DNA of 64,000 nucleotides from Micromonospora phaseoli (GTDB lineage: Bacteria; Actinomycetota; Actinomycetes; Mycobacteriales; Micromonosporaceae), in NCBI RefSeq assembly GCF_900109115.1, contig NZ_FNYV01000012.1:124001-188000 (forward strand), written 5' to 3'. The translations under genes were made by a program, and so were the position numbers. The notes under the pieces were generated by a model, which was given only the letters and a program-made list of their open reading frames with translations, did no database searches and was not told where the DNA came from. This document shows, piece after piece, positions 33,094-41,973 of the stretch (the stretch's first letter is position 1; every line of letters starts with the position of its first letter).

Positions 33094-36000
33094 GCCCGGC
33101 AGCGCGGCGCGCAACTGCTGGACGGCGTGGTGCAGGGCGGGCGCGGCGCTCTCCGGATCGATACCGCCGGGGACCGCCATCCCGGCGTAGAGGTCCTCGC
33201 ACACCTGCACGGTCATCGTGTCGGAGATGGACCAGAGCGCACCGACGACATGGCGGAAACCGGCGAGTTGGAACGCGGTGCCCAGGGCAAGCGCCTCGTC
33301 GGGCAGTGCGGCGCCACCGCGCACCGTGTCGCAGGCGGAGAGGACCGCGAGCGCGGCCGTGGCCCCGGCCGGACGCCAAAGATCCCGCACGTGCAGCGCG
33401 CCGCCCGCCAGCGCAAGCCGACCGTGCGCCGGTGCGGCGAGATCCTGGGTGCCGTGGCAGCAGAGATGGGCGACCGGCGCTTCTGGCAGCGCGCCGAGCA
33501 CGGCCGCGGGCGTGGCCGCCGGCCCGCTCAGTGACTTCACCAGGGCCAGACGCTCGCGGATGATCGCCTCCTCCCGGGCAGCGCCCGGGAGGTCCGCCAG
33601 GCCGGGTGTCTGTGGCATTCCGACAAACAGCGCCGAGGCGACCGGCACCCTCTCGCGCGGCACTCCCTGCCGGGCGCGGCTCAGCGCGCGCAGCGAGGCC
33701 GTGTAGGACGACACCACCCGGTCGGGCACCCCGCCGTCAGCACCGGAGGGGACGGCCGCGTGCAGCGGCAGCAGAGCGAGCTGACCGGTGGGGCACCACC
33801 ACACCCGGGGCAGCTCCGAGTCGTCGGCCGTCGGGGCGGCGATCGGGCCGAGCGCGTCGAGCACCGGCGCGGCGACAACCCGCCAGAGCCAGTCCAACGT
33901 CTCCGTGATCCGCCCTCGGAAGGTCGCCCGACGGCGTTGCGCCTCGGCCCCCGCCCCACCGGCGGACGAGGTCACCTCCGCGATGCCGACCAGGAAGTAC
34001 GCGAGCCTCAGTTGCAGCTCAGCGAGGGTCAGCTCGGGCAGCGGCACCAGTTCCACCCCGTCCTCGGTGACCACCAGCGCGTCGCAGCGCCGAGCTGCCA
34101 CGTTCACCAGCACGACCGGGCCACCGGCGGCGGCCCGGGCCAGCTCGGCGAAGGGCGGCGGACGCAGGAAACCGGCGAAGCCGGGCAGCCGGTGGATCTC
34201 GCCCAACAGCTCACGCCGACGGGTAGCCAGCTCGTGCCGCCCTTCCGGACCATGGGCCACCCCGACCGACAGGGCCGTCGGCGTCCCGGCTGTCCTGGAC
34301 GACAGGGCGGACGGATCCAGGCCATCGAGGGCGGCTTGCAGGCCGGCGAGCCGGTCAGCCAGCCGGGGTGCCTGCTCGCGCAGCGCCGCCAGGTCGGCAC
34401 CGGCGTCGTGGGCGCGGGCAAGCAGCACCCCGCGCCCGTACTCCAGCAACTCCACCGCGCGCTCCGGCCGGTCGAGCGCGATGGCCACCGCAGCGGCATC
34501 GCCGGCAAGACCGGGAAACTGCCCCAACAGCCGGCCCTGGTCGCCGGGGTCCATGCCGTGCCAGGCGAACAGGTCGATCAACTCGATCGCCGTGGTGTAG
34601 CCGTCCAGGGCCACCGTCAGATCGCCGGACTCGGCGGCGAGTGCGGCGTAGCGGCGCGCGGCGCTGGCCCGCAACAGCGACGGGGCGGCCTCGATCGCGG
34701 CGGCCTCGCGCAGGGCGGCGATCGCAGCGGCCAGCTCACCGGCCGACAGGCCAGCGGTGTCGGCGGCTGTGCTGCCGGGCGGGCGGCCGATCTCCTCGAT
34801 GGCGGCGGCCAGGTTACTAAGGCACATCGTCCGGTCCGGGTGGTCGGCGGGTAGCGCCGCGACCGCCGCCCGGTACGCCGCCAGCGACTCCTCGGCGTCG
34901 CGATCGGATCGGCTGGCGCCAAACCGCAGCAGGAGCGTACTGCCGAGATTGGTCAGCAACCGGTGCCGCTCCGGGCTGGCCGCCGGCATCGTGTCGGGTA
35001 GCCGCCGCAGCAAACTGATCGCCTCCTCGATGGCGTCCGCCGCCCCGACGAGTCGATAGCGCAACACGTGGGCCGAGGCGAGAGTGCCGACGACCCGCAG
35101 GTGGTCGTCGGCTTCGGTCTCCCGCTGCGCCAGCTCCGCCGCCTCGCGCAGCAGCACGACGGCCTCTTCGGCGTCCGCCACGGCGGCGGAGCGTGCCGCC
35201 TGCGGTGACCCGGTGGGCAGCGCGCCGTCGGCGGCCAGTTCGGCCCGCCGGTTCAGCGCCGATCCCAGGTTGGTCAGGCCGGGCAGCCGATCCGGGTGCC
35301 CGGGCGGGGTCGCGGCCACCGCCCGGCGCAGCACCGTGATCGCTTCGGTGAGGGTGGCCAGATCCTGGGTACGAGCAAAGAGTGCCTGCAGCGCCAGGCC
35401 CAGGTTGGACAAGTACAGAGGTAGCTTCGCCGGATCGACCGTCGGCGCGACCGCGCGCCGCAGCACCGCCACGGCCGGTTCCAGCAGTTCGGGCTCCCCC
35501 GCCACGTCGGCCAGTTCACGCAACACGTTGCCGAGGTTGTTGAGCAGGTCGGGTCGGACCGGATGTTCGGCCGGCAGCAGGCGCTCCGCCTCGGTGAGCA
35601 CGTCGCGTGCCTCACGCAGCGCAGCCAGCCCGGTCAGATCGGCGTACCAGCTGCCGAGGACGTACCCGAGATCGACGAGGAACTCGGCACGTTCCGGGGG
35701 GTCGGCGGCCCCGACCACCCCGGCGCGCAGCATCCGGAGGGCCTCCTGGAGATCCTCGCCCCGGCGGTCCCGCAGGTAGCGGCTGGCCAGCAGTTTGCCG
35801 GCGGCCTGCCCCAGGCCCGTCGGGTCGTGCCCGTCGAACCGTGGCCCGGCTGCCGCCGCCCGGTACGCCTCGATCGCCGCGTCCAGATCGGCCGGGTCGC
35901 CGCGCCGCTCGTAACGCTCACCGACCAGCCCTGCCAGAGTGCTACGGGCCAGGCCGGCCAGATCGCCGCTCAGCCCGGCTGCCAGTGCCGCGCGGTTGGC

Positions 36001-37065
36001 GTCGATCGCCGTATCCAGGTCGCCCTCGGCCCCGCCAACGAGGAAACGTTCACCGGCCAGCGACGCATACACCGCAGTCACCTGCGGGGTTGCCCCGGCG
36101 GACACCGCCTCCGCCAGCAGCTCGACTGCCCGGTCGAGGTCGACCGGGTCGGTGCGCCGCCGCCAGCGTTCCCTTAGCCGCTGGCCCAGATTCACCCGGG
36201 CCATCAGCCACACGGGCGAGGCCACGGGGGTGATCCGGGTCGCCTCGCCGAGTAGCCGGATCGACTCTTCCAGCGCCGATGCGTCGCCTGCCGAATCGAA
36301 CCGGTCGCCGAGGACGTTGCCGAGGTTGAACAGCCGGGTCGACCGCTCCGGGTCACCGGGCGGGGTCGACTCCAGGCTCTCCCGGTGCGCGTCGATCGCC
36401 GCCGACAGGGATCGCGTCCGGCCGAGATGCAGGTACTGGTCCCGGTGCACCCGACCGAGCGCGCTGAGGTAGTGCAGGCGCTCCGGCACACCGGACGGGG
36501 TACCGGCCAGCGCTCGTTCCAGCAGGGTTTGGGCATGGTCGGCAACCCGGTAGTCGCCGGAGCGCTCGGCATCGCCCATCAGGGTGACGGCCTGGAAGAA
36601 GAGCGCCGCCGCCGTGTCCGCGGAGCGGCGCGGATCGGCGGTACCGGCGGCGGAGCGTGCGACGGGGACTCGGGAGCCCGGGCGGGCCCGTTCGCCACCG
36701 GTCGGGCCGGCCGAGGCGGGCACGTGTGCGCGCAGCATCGCCAGCAGCGATGGCGGCACTCGTTGCGGTGCCAGATTCAACAGAAGCTGGGTCAGTACGA
36801 CGGCCTGGGTAAGGTCGGTGGCATCCTCACCCGGCGGCAGTACCTGGTACCGGTACCAGTGCAGACACGCCAGTAGGAAGATCGCCTCGGCTTCCTGCTC
36901 AGACACCGACCCGCTGTCCCCCGCCCCCTCGACCAGGTCGAAGACGGCCGTGGCGTCCTGGATCGCGCCGGCTTCGAGCACCCGACGGGAATCCATGGTG
37001 GCTCCGAAACCGTCCAACCGTTCACGCAGCCGCCGCACCGGATCGGATCTGATTTGCCGCCACAT
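33052..37065 (-). CDS. TPR-repeat protein with C-terminal CHAT (caspase-like) domain
   Basis: A 1337-residue protein with a long array of tetratricopeptide-like helical repeats (about residues 100-900, many with a P-x-HP-x-R-x-x-x-LxNLG pattern). The C-terminal CHAT domain has the His of HLCCHG (about residue 1204) and the Cys of LSACDT (about 1245), the catalytic dyad of caspase-like peptidases. ALGTAFQLAGFRHVVGALWSI is the conserved following helix. ATG 37063-37065 with GGGAGG 6 bases upstream sets the start. CHAT-TPR proteins act in regulated proteolysis and in some anti-phage systems. No trigger or substrate gene is evident here. It diverges from the aldo/keto reductase. Confidence 0.9.
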   Translation of the reverse strand: MWRQIRSDPVRRLRERLDGFGATMDSRRVLEAGAIQDATAVFDLVEGAGDSGSVSEQEAEAIFLLACLHWYRYQVLPPGEDATDLTQAVVLTQLLLNLAPQRVPPSLLAMLRAHVPASAGPTGGERARPGSRVPVARSAAGTADPRRSADTAAALFFQAVTLMGDAERSGDYRVADHAQTLLERALAGTPSGVPERLHYLSALGRVHRDQYLHLGRTRSLSAAIDAHRESLESTPPGDPERSTRLFNLGNVLGDRFDSAGDASALEESIRLLGEATRITPVASPVWLMARVNLGQRLRERWRRRTDPVDLDRAVELLAEAVSAGATPQVTAVYASLAGERFLVGGAEGDLDTAIDANRAALAAGLSGDLAGLARSTLAGLVGERYERRGDPADLDAAIEAYRAAAAGPRFDGHDPTGLGQAAGKLLASRYLRDRRGEDLQEALRMLRAGVVGAADPPERAEFLVDLGYVLGSWYADLTGLAALREARDVLTEAERLLPAEHPVRPDLLNNLGNVLRELADVAGEPELLEPAVAVLRRAVAPTVDPAKLPLYLSNLGLALQALFARTQDLATLTEAITVLRRAVAATPPGHPDRLPGLTNLGSALNRRAELAADGALPTGSPQAARSAAVADAEEAVVLLREAAELAQRETEADDHLRVVGTLASAHVLRYRLVGAADAIEEAISLLRRLPDTMPAASPERHRLLTNLGSTLLLRFGASRSDRDAEESLAAYRAAVAALPADHPDRTMCLSNLAAAIEEIGRPPGSTAADTAGLSAGELAAAIAALREAAAIEAAPSLLRASAARRYAALAAESGDLTVALDGYTTAIELIDLFAWHGMDPGDQGRLLGQFPGLAGDAAAVAIALDRPERAVELLEYGRGVLLARAHDAGADLAALREQAPRLADRLAGLQAALDGLDPSALSSRTAGTPTALSVGVAHGPEGRHELATRRRELLGEIHRLPGFAGFLRPPPFAELARAAAGGPVVLVNVAARRCDALVVTEDGVELVPLPELTLAELQLRLAYFLVGIAEVTSSAGGAGAEAQRRRATFRGRITETLDWLWRVVAAPVLDALGPIAAPTADDSELPRVWWCPTGQLALLPLHAAVPSGADGGVPDRVVSSYTASLRALSRARQGVPRERVPVASALFVGMPQTPGLADLPGAAREEAIIRERLALVKSLSGPAATPAAVLGALPEAPVAHLCCHGTQDLAAPAHGRLALAGGALHVRDLWRPAGATAALAVLSACDTVRGGAALPDEALALGTAFQLAGFRHVVGALWSISDTMTVQVCEDLYAGMAVPGGIDPESAAPALHHAVQQLRAALPGLPELWASYAHIGP

Positions 37066-37232
37066 GCCGACCCTCCCGTCGCAGGCATAGATGCCCGTCA
37101 GGGTTAGCAGAACCGGAGGGCGGACCGCTAGCACAAATCCGACCGATCTCCGGTGCGGGCGCCGATCAGCGGGTAACGGGTACGGACAGCGGTTAGATTG
37201 CCGCTGACGACGACACCATGGAGGATCGACGT

Positions 37233-38105
37233 ATGACGATCGAGGGCGGCGCCCGGCCCGCGAAGGAGTCCGGCACCTACCGCATCGGCGGCGACCTGCG
37301 GGTCGACCGGCTCGGCTACGGGGCGATGCAGATCACCGGGCCGGGTGTCTGGGGTGAGCCGAAGGACCCTGCCGAGGCGCTGCGGGTGCTGCGCCGGGCC
37401 TACGAGTTGGGCGTGACCTTCATCGACACGGCCGACTCGTACGGCCCGTTCGTCTCCGAGCTGCTGATCCGCCAGGCGCTGCACCCGTACGCCGACGATC
37501 TGGTCATCGCGACCAAGGCCGGCCTGACCCGCAGCGGCCCCGGTGACTGGCGGCCGGTGGGTCGCCCGGAGTACCTGCGCCAGCAGTGCGAACTGAGCCT
37601 GCGCCATCTCGGCCTGGAGAGCATCGGGCTGTACCAGCTGCACCGGATCGACGCGGCGGTGCCGCTGGCCGACCAGGTCGGCGAGTTGGCCATGCTGCGC
37701 GAGGAAGGCAAGATCCGACACATCGGGCTCTCCGAGGTGACCGTCGAGCAGATCGAGGCGGCGCGCCGGATCGCACCGATCGTGTCGGTACAGAACCTCT
37801 ACAACCTGGCCAACCGCAGCGCCGAGGACGTCCTGACCTACTGCGAGGGCAACGACATCGCGTTCATCCCGTGGTTCCCGATCGCCACCGGCGACCTGGC
37901 CCGGCCGGGTGGCCCGCTGGACGACATCTCCGCCGAGCACGGCGCGACGCCCGCGCAACTCGCCCTCGCCTGGCTGCTGCGCCGCTCGCCGGTCATGCTC
38001 CCGATCCCCGGCACGTCCTCGGTGGCGCACCTGGAGGAAAACGTCGCCGCCGCCCAGGTCCACCTCACCGACACCGAGTACGAAACCCTCGCCGCCGCAA
38101 CCTGA
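37233..38105 (+). CDS. Aldo/keto reductase
   Basis: This is an NAD(P)H-dependent oxidoreductase with a TIM-barrel fold, 290 residues, substrate unknown. The catalytic tetrad is readable as Asp in FIDTADSYG (with its Tyr), Lys in LVIATKAGL and His in YQLHRIDA. The cofactor-binding end includes LPIPGTSSVAHLEENVAAA. ATG 37233 has GGAGGA 7 bases upstream, so the earlier ATG 37218 is not needed. A -10-like TAGATT (37194-37199) lies in the 167-base divergent gap with the CHAT gene. Confidence 0.92.
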   Translation: MTIEGGARPAKESGTYRIGGDLRVDRLGYGAMQITGPGVWGEPKDPAEALRVLRRAYELGVTFIDTADSYGPFVSELLIRQALHPYADDLVIATKAGLTRSGPGDWRPVGRPEYLRQQCELSLRHLGLESIGLYQLHRIDAAVPLADQVGELAMLREEGKIRHIGLSEVTVEQIEAARRIAPIVSVQNLYNLANRSAEDVLTYCEGNDIAFIPWFPIATGDLARPGGPLDDISAEHGATPAQLALAWLLRRSPVMLPIPGTSSVAHLEENVAAAQVHLTDTEYETLAAAT

Positions 38106-38113
38106 CCCACGAC

Positions 38114-38194
38114 CCCCGCCGATCTTGCACTTCTGGTCGCCGGAATGCGCCTTTCACGGCGTTCACCCGGACGGAAAGTGCAAGATCGACGGGG
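38114..38194. repeat. Palindromic intergenic element (19-bp arms)
   Basis: The arms 38114-38132 and 38176-38194 are reverse complements with one mismatch (core GATCTTGCACTT / AAGTGCAAGATC) around a 43-base centre. It lies between the convergent ends of the reductase and lipase genes, where it may also act as a bidirectional terminator. It resembles the element at 41658-41734 in arm length, arm start (CGATC-TGCA) and the centre core GGCGTTC. I regard the two as members of one repeat family. Confidence 0.75.
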
Positions 38195-38203
38195 TGGGGC
38201 GGG

Positions 38204-39043
38204 TTACAGGGCCAGGCAGTTGGGGCGGATGGCGGCGTCGCGGAGGGCTTGGCGGATGACCGTGTAGGTGGTGCCGTCGAGCACCAGGCCGAGGTGCCCG
38301 ACGACGCGTAGCGGGCACGCGGACTGGATCAGCACGTTGGTCGCCCCGTCGGCCAGCGTGGCGTTGTCGACCGGCCGGACCAGTTCGTCCTGCCAGGTCC
38401 GCACGGTGGTCCAGCGCACCGCACCCGGGGTGTCGTCGCCCGCGTTGAGCGCGGTGAGGAAGGACGAACCGATCGTCATCTGCTGACAGGCGACGACGCC
38501 GGCGCAGCTGCCGAGGCCGAGGAACGCCACGATGTTGGCGACGTACGTGCCGTACTGCGGCGTACCGAGGCTGACGTAGCGCCCGACGGCGTCACCGCCA
38601 CCGAGGTTCTTGATGTAGTAGCGGCTGACCAGACCTCCCTCGGAGTGGGCGACCAGGTCGACCTTGGCGCCGCCGGCGGCGGAGCGGACCTGCCCGACGA
38701 AGCCGCGCAGCCCGCTGGCGGAGGCGGTGATGTCGCCGAGCCCCAGATTCGGCAGCGCGTATATCCAGACCCGGTAACCGTCGGCCCGTAGCCGGGCGGC
38801 GAGCGGCTCGTAGACCGCGGCGAAGCCGCTGAGCCCGCCGACGACGATGACCGGGTTGGCGGTCGCCAGGGCCCGCAGACCGTCATCGGTGGCAGTGGCA
38901 TCCGGGGCGGCGGTGGTGGTGGCGGTGGCGGAGACGGTGTTCGCGGTGGTGGCCGGAGTCGGTGCAGCCGCGGCGGCGGCCGGGGCGGACAGGACGGCGA
39001 CGACCGCGAGGACGAGGACGGGGACAGCCTTTCGGAGCAGCAT
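38204..39043 (-). CDS. Secreted alpha/beta-hydrolase lipase
   Basis: A 279-residue exported hydrolase, probably a triacylglycerol lipase or esterase. A signal peptide ending near residue 27 is followed by an Ala/Thr-rich spacer. The alpha/beta-hydrolase core begins NPVIVVGGLSGFAAVYEPLA, and the nucleophile elbow is AHSEGG (Ser about 134). YVSLGTPQYGTYVA is typical of the lipase class 2/EstA group. ATG 39041-39043 is preceded by GGGAGG. That site could be hidden in a small hairpin with CCTCC just upstream (39051-39063). The 178-base region up to the TerC terminator holds its promoter; TTGACG occurs there but without a clear partner. Confidence 0.87.
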   Translation of the reverse strand: MLLRKAVPVLVLAVVAVLSAPAAAAAAPTPATTANTVSATATTTAAPDATATDDGLRALATANPVIVVGGLSGFAAVYEPLAARLRADGYRVWIYALPNLGLGDITASASGLRGFVGQVRSAAGGAKVDLVAHSEGGLVSRYYIKNLGGGDAVGRYVSLGTPQYGTYVANIVAFLGLGSCAGVVACQQMTIGSSFLTALNAGDDTPGAVRWTTVRTWQDELVRPVDNATLADGATNVLIQSACPLRVVGHLGLVLDGTTYTVIRQALRDAAIRPNCLAL

Positions 39044-39220
39044 CGCTGCACCTCCCAAGGAGGATCCCGGGGTTGCCGGGTGGAGGCGGTGGGGTGTCCG
39101 ATCGACCGTGAAATGATGATGCCCGTCACAATCTAGAAACGTCAATGAAAAGTTACGCGCGAGTAGCAGTTCCCCCACCAGGCGCGTTGCCCCACCCCCG
39201 ACGACTGTCCGCAGACGACG

Positions 39221-39256
39221 GACGCCGCACGCACCCGCAGGGGTACGTGCGGCGTC
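39221..39256 (-). terminator. Hairpin terminator after terC
   Basis: GACGCCGCACG (39221-39231) pairs with CGTGCGGCGTC (39246-39256). An inner ACCC/GGGT stem with tetraloop GCAG extends it to 15 of 16 pairs. It lies 15 bases past the terC stop. Confidence 0.8.
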
Positions 39257-39271
39257 CAGGGCCGCGCTGGT

Positions 39272-40081
39272 TCAGCCGGCCGGCGTGGCCTCCGGCTGCG
39301 CCTCCGGCTCGGACCTGCCCGAACCGCTCTTCACGTACGTCGGGTGCAGCTGCACCGGCTTTGTCTCCTGCTGGCGGCGCTGCCGCGCCCGGACCCGCAG
39401 GTTGAGGAACTCGACGAAGATCGAGAAGGCGATCGGCCCGTACACGTAGCCCTTCGGAATGTGCTGGTCGAAGCTCTCCGCGATCAGGCTCGCACCGATG
39501 ATCAGCAGGAACGACAGGGCCAGCATCTTGACTGTGGGGTGCTGGTTGACGAAGTTGGCGACCGCACCGGCCGAGACCAACATGATGATCATCGCGATGA
39601 CCACGGCGGCCACCATGATGGCGAGCTCGTCGACCATGCCGACCGCGGTGATCACCGAGTCGAGCGAGAAGACCACGTCCAGCACCAGGATCTGCGCGAT
39701 CACGTTGCCGAACGAGGCGACCTTCTTGCCCGAGCGGGAGTGGTCGGAGCCCTCCAGATGCTCGTGGATCTCATATGTCGCCTTGCCGACCAGGAACAAC
39801 CCGCCGAGCAACAAGATGAGATCTCGTCCGGAGATCTCCTGCCCGAGCACCTCGAACAGCGGCGCGGTCAGACCGATGATCCAGGACAACGACGCCAGCA
39901 GCAGCAGGCGGGTGATCAGGGCAAGCGAGATGCCGATCGTCCGGGCGCGGGCCTGCTGGTGCTCTGGCAGCCGGCCGGACAGGATCGAGATGAACACGAC
40001 GTTGTCGATGCCCAACACGATCTCCAGCAGGAGCAGGGTCGCGAACGCGATCCACAGCTCGGGACTGGTCAGGAACTCCAT
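39272..40081 (-). CDS. TerC family integral membrane protein
   Basis: A 269-residue polytopic membrane protein with the two TerC signatures: LEIVLGIDNVVFISIL near the N-terminus and VLDVVFSLDSVITAVGM in the middle. Both carry the paired Asp residues thought to bind metal. Family members (Alx, TerC, MeeY) export Mn or protect against tellurite and metal stress. ATG 40079-40081 is chosen for family alignment; 16 more codons are open upstream. I looked for a yybP-ykoY manganese riboswitch ahead of it and did not see one. The C-terminal tail is hydrophilic. Confidence 0.92.
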   Translation of the reverse strand: MEFLTSPELWIAFATLLLLEIVLGIDNVVFISILSGRLPEHQQARARTIGISLALITRLLLLASLSWIIGLTAPLFEVLGQEISGRDLILLLGGLFLVGKATYEIHEHLEGSDHSRSGKKVASFGNVIAQILVLDVVFSLDSVITAVGMVDELAIMVAAVVIAMIIMLVSAGAVANFVNQHPTVKMLALSFLLIIGASLIAESFDQHIPKGYVYGPIAFSIFVEFLNLRVRARQRRQQETKPVQLHPTYVKSGSGRSEPEAQPEATPAG

Positions 40082-40262
40082 TCCATCCTCGACTCTCACG
40101 ACCGGCCGCCGGGTCGGCACCCGGACCATCGGCTGATCGGCACAATGATGAACTACCGGGCCAACCGCCCCGCCGCAACCCCACTCCCACCTGCGGCAGC
40201 ATGACGAGCAGGATCGCAGGCCCCGGCACGGCGAGCCGACCCGAGCGGATCGGTGGCATGCT

Positions 40263-41618
40263 GTGGCCGTGCGCCGGACCTCACCCTCGGATCAGCGGCT
40301 CCGGGTCATGCCGTGGTGGCTGGTGTTGGTCGGGCTGCTGCTGGCCATCCTGCTCGGCTGGTGGGTGCTGCACTGGCTGCTCGGCGAAGCCGACCGGGCC
40401 GCCGCCCAGGACACCCGGGCCACCCTGCGCATCGACGCCATCCGCACCGGGCTCACCGTGGTCGCCGGCACCGGTGGCGGGCTCGCCCTGCTGCTCGCCG
40501 CCCGCCGGCAGTGGATCGGCGAGCGGGCCCAGCAGCACCAGGAGACAATCGCCGCGCGGGACCAGGCGCACCGCGACCGGGTGCAGGCGCACGCCGAGCA
40601 GGTCGCCGAGGCCGGGCAGCGGCACCAGGACCGGCAGGCCGAGGCCGCCGCGCACGACGCCGCCGAGCGCCGGCTGACCGAGCTGTACACCCGGGCGGTC
40701 GAGCTGCTCGGCAACGACAACGCGGCGGTACGCCTCGGCGGCCTGCACGCCCTGGAGCGGCTCGGTCAGGACAATCCGGCGCAGCGTACGACGATCGTGG
40801 CGGTGCTCTGCGCGTACCTGCGGATGCCGCCGGCCGACGACGCGCGCGAGACGGAGGTACGCCGCACCGCACAGCGGGTGCTGACCCGGCACCTGCGCGC
40901 GGACGACGACGCGTTCTGGCCCGACATGCGGCTGGACCTGACCGGCGCCCGGCTGGACGCCTTCGACGCCACCGGCTGCACCCTGCACGACGCCGACCTG
41001 ACCGGCGCGACCTGCACCGGCACCACCCGCCTGCACGGGGCCAGGCTCAGCGGGCGGCTGGCGCTCGGCGCCACCTTCGACGCGCTCGTCCTGAACGAGG
41101 TCACCGGCGACGCGGAGATCCTGCTGGACGGCGCGGTGATCACCGGACGGTTGCACGTCGACCGGGCCGATCTCGATGGACGGCTGTCCTGCCGGCGGGC
41201 CACCATCGGCGAGACCTCCTGGCGGGGCGCGACGTTGCGTCGGTCGGTCACCTTCGACCACACCCGCTTCACCGGCAGCGCCAGCTTCCAGGAGGCGGCC
41301 TTCGCCGGCCGACTGTCGATGGAGCACACCACGTTCGGCGGGAGCGCCGAGTTCCGGCACACCCGCTTCGCCGACCTGGCGTTGTTCCGCTGGGCCGAGT
41401 TCGCCGCCGACGCCTGGTTCGCCGACGCCCGCTTCACCGGCGATGCCAGCTTCGGCCGCGCACGCTTCCACGGCCCGGTCACCTTCGAGGGCGCCACCCT
41501 GACCCACCGCCCCCTGTTCGACCAGGCCCGCGCCACCACCTCGGCAACCCACACCTGGCCCGCCGGCACGACCGCCACCCGCCTCGACGCCACCTGGCTC
41601 CTCCTCACCGACCCCTAG
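40263..41618 (+). CDS. Membrane-anchored pentapeptide-repeat protein
   Basis: A 451-residue protein with two N-terminal membrane helices (WWLVLVGLLLAILLGWWVL and a second around LTVVAGTGGGLALLLAA). A charged coiled coil with many Gln/Glu/His/Arg follows (about residues 85-135), then the conserved block YTRAVELLGNDNAAVRLGGLHALERL. The C-terminal half is a pentapeptide-repeat helix (A-x-F-x-x pattern, for example ARFTGDASFGRARFHGPVTF). This layout is common in actinobacteria and its function is unknown. GTG 40263 or GTG 40269 can start it. Confidence 0.85.
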   Translation: MAVRRTSPSDQRLRVMPWWLVLVGLLLAILLGWWVLHWLLGEADRAAAQDTRATLRIDAIRTGLTVVAGTGGGLALLLAARRQWIGERAQQHQETIAARDQAHRDRVQAHAEQVAEAGQRHQDRQAEAAAHDAAERRLTELYTRAVELLGNDNAAVRLGGLHALERLGQDNPAQRTTIVAVLCAYLRMPPADDARETEVRRTAQRVLTRHLRADDDAFWPDMRLDLTGARLDAFDATGCTLHDADLTGATCTGTTRLHGARLSGRLALGATFDALVLNEVTGDAEILLDGAVITGRLHVDRADLDGRLSCRRATIGETSWRGATLRRSVTFDHTRFTGSASFQEAAFAGRLSMEHTTFGGSAEFRHTRFADLALFRWAEFAADAWFADARFTGDASFGRARFHGPVTFEGATLTHRPLFDQARATTSATHTWPAGTTATRLDATWLLLTDP

Positions 41619-41657
41619 CCCCACCGCCGCCCACACCCGCCCACCCGCTCCCACTCG

Positions 41658-41734
41658 CGTCGATCATGCAGTTGTGGCACCCGAAAAGCGGAGAACGCCC
41701 ACCTTTGTCAAGCACCACAACTGCATGATCGACG
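41658..41734. repeat. Palindromic intergenic element (20-bp perfect arms)
   Basis: CGTCGATCATGCAGTTGTGG (41658-41677) is repeated as its exact reverse complement at 41715-41734 around a 37-base centre. It again lies between convergent gene ends (pentapeptide protein and DUF397). Read on the reverse strand, the centre contains GGCGTTC, as in the element at 38114-38194. It could terminate transcription in both directions and looks like a dispersed REP/MITE-type element. Confidence 0.8.
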
Positions 41735-41778
41735 GGCGGCCGTCGACGGGGTCGAGGCCGGATGGGCGGTGACGGGGG

Positions 41779-41973
41779 TCAGGGGCGGTTGGGGAGGTGG
41801 GTGACGAAGGTTTGCCAGGCGGTCGGGGCGAAGATCAGCGCGGGGCCGGTCGGGTCCTTGGAGTCCCGGACGCCGACCACGCCGGGCAGGTTGTCGGCGA
41901 CCTCGACGCAGGCACCGCCGTTGGTGGACGAGCGGGACGAGGTGCGCCACTGCGCGCCGGTCAGGTGGTCCAT
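41779..41973 (-). CDS. DUF397 small protein
   Basis: This 64-residue protein starts MDHLTGAQWRTSSRSSTNGGACVEVADN and has the DUF397 signature, including VGVRDSKDPTGPALIF and the end WQTFV. In Streptomyces such proteins pair with WhiJ-like HTH regulators in control of development. Here the start overlaps the end of the HTH gene by 13 bases, so they are translated together. Confidence 0.92.
   Translation of the reverse strand: MDHLTGAQWRTSSRSSTNGGACVEVADNLPGVVGVRDSKDPTGPALIFAPTAWQTFVTHLPNRP

Noticed and set aside
39257..40262. Manganese (yybP-ykoY) riboswitch for terC
   Set aside because: Only a short gap precedes terC, and the conserved loop sequences of that riboswitch are not visible.
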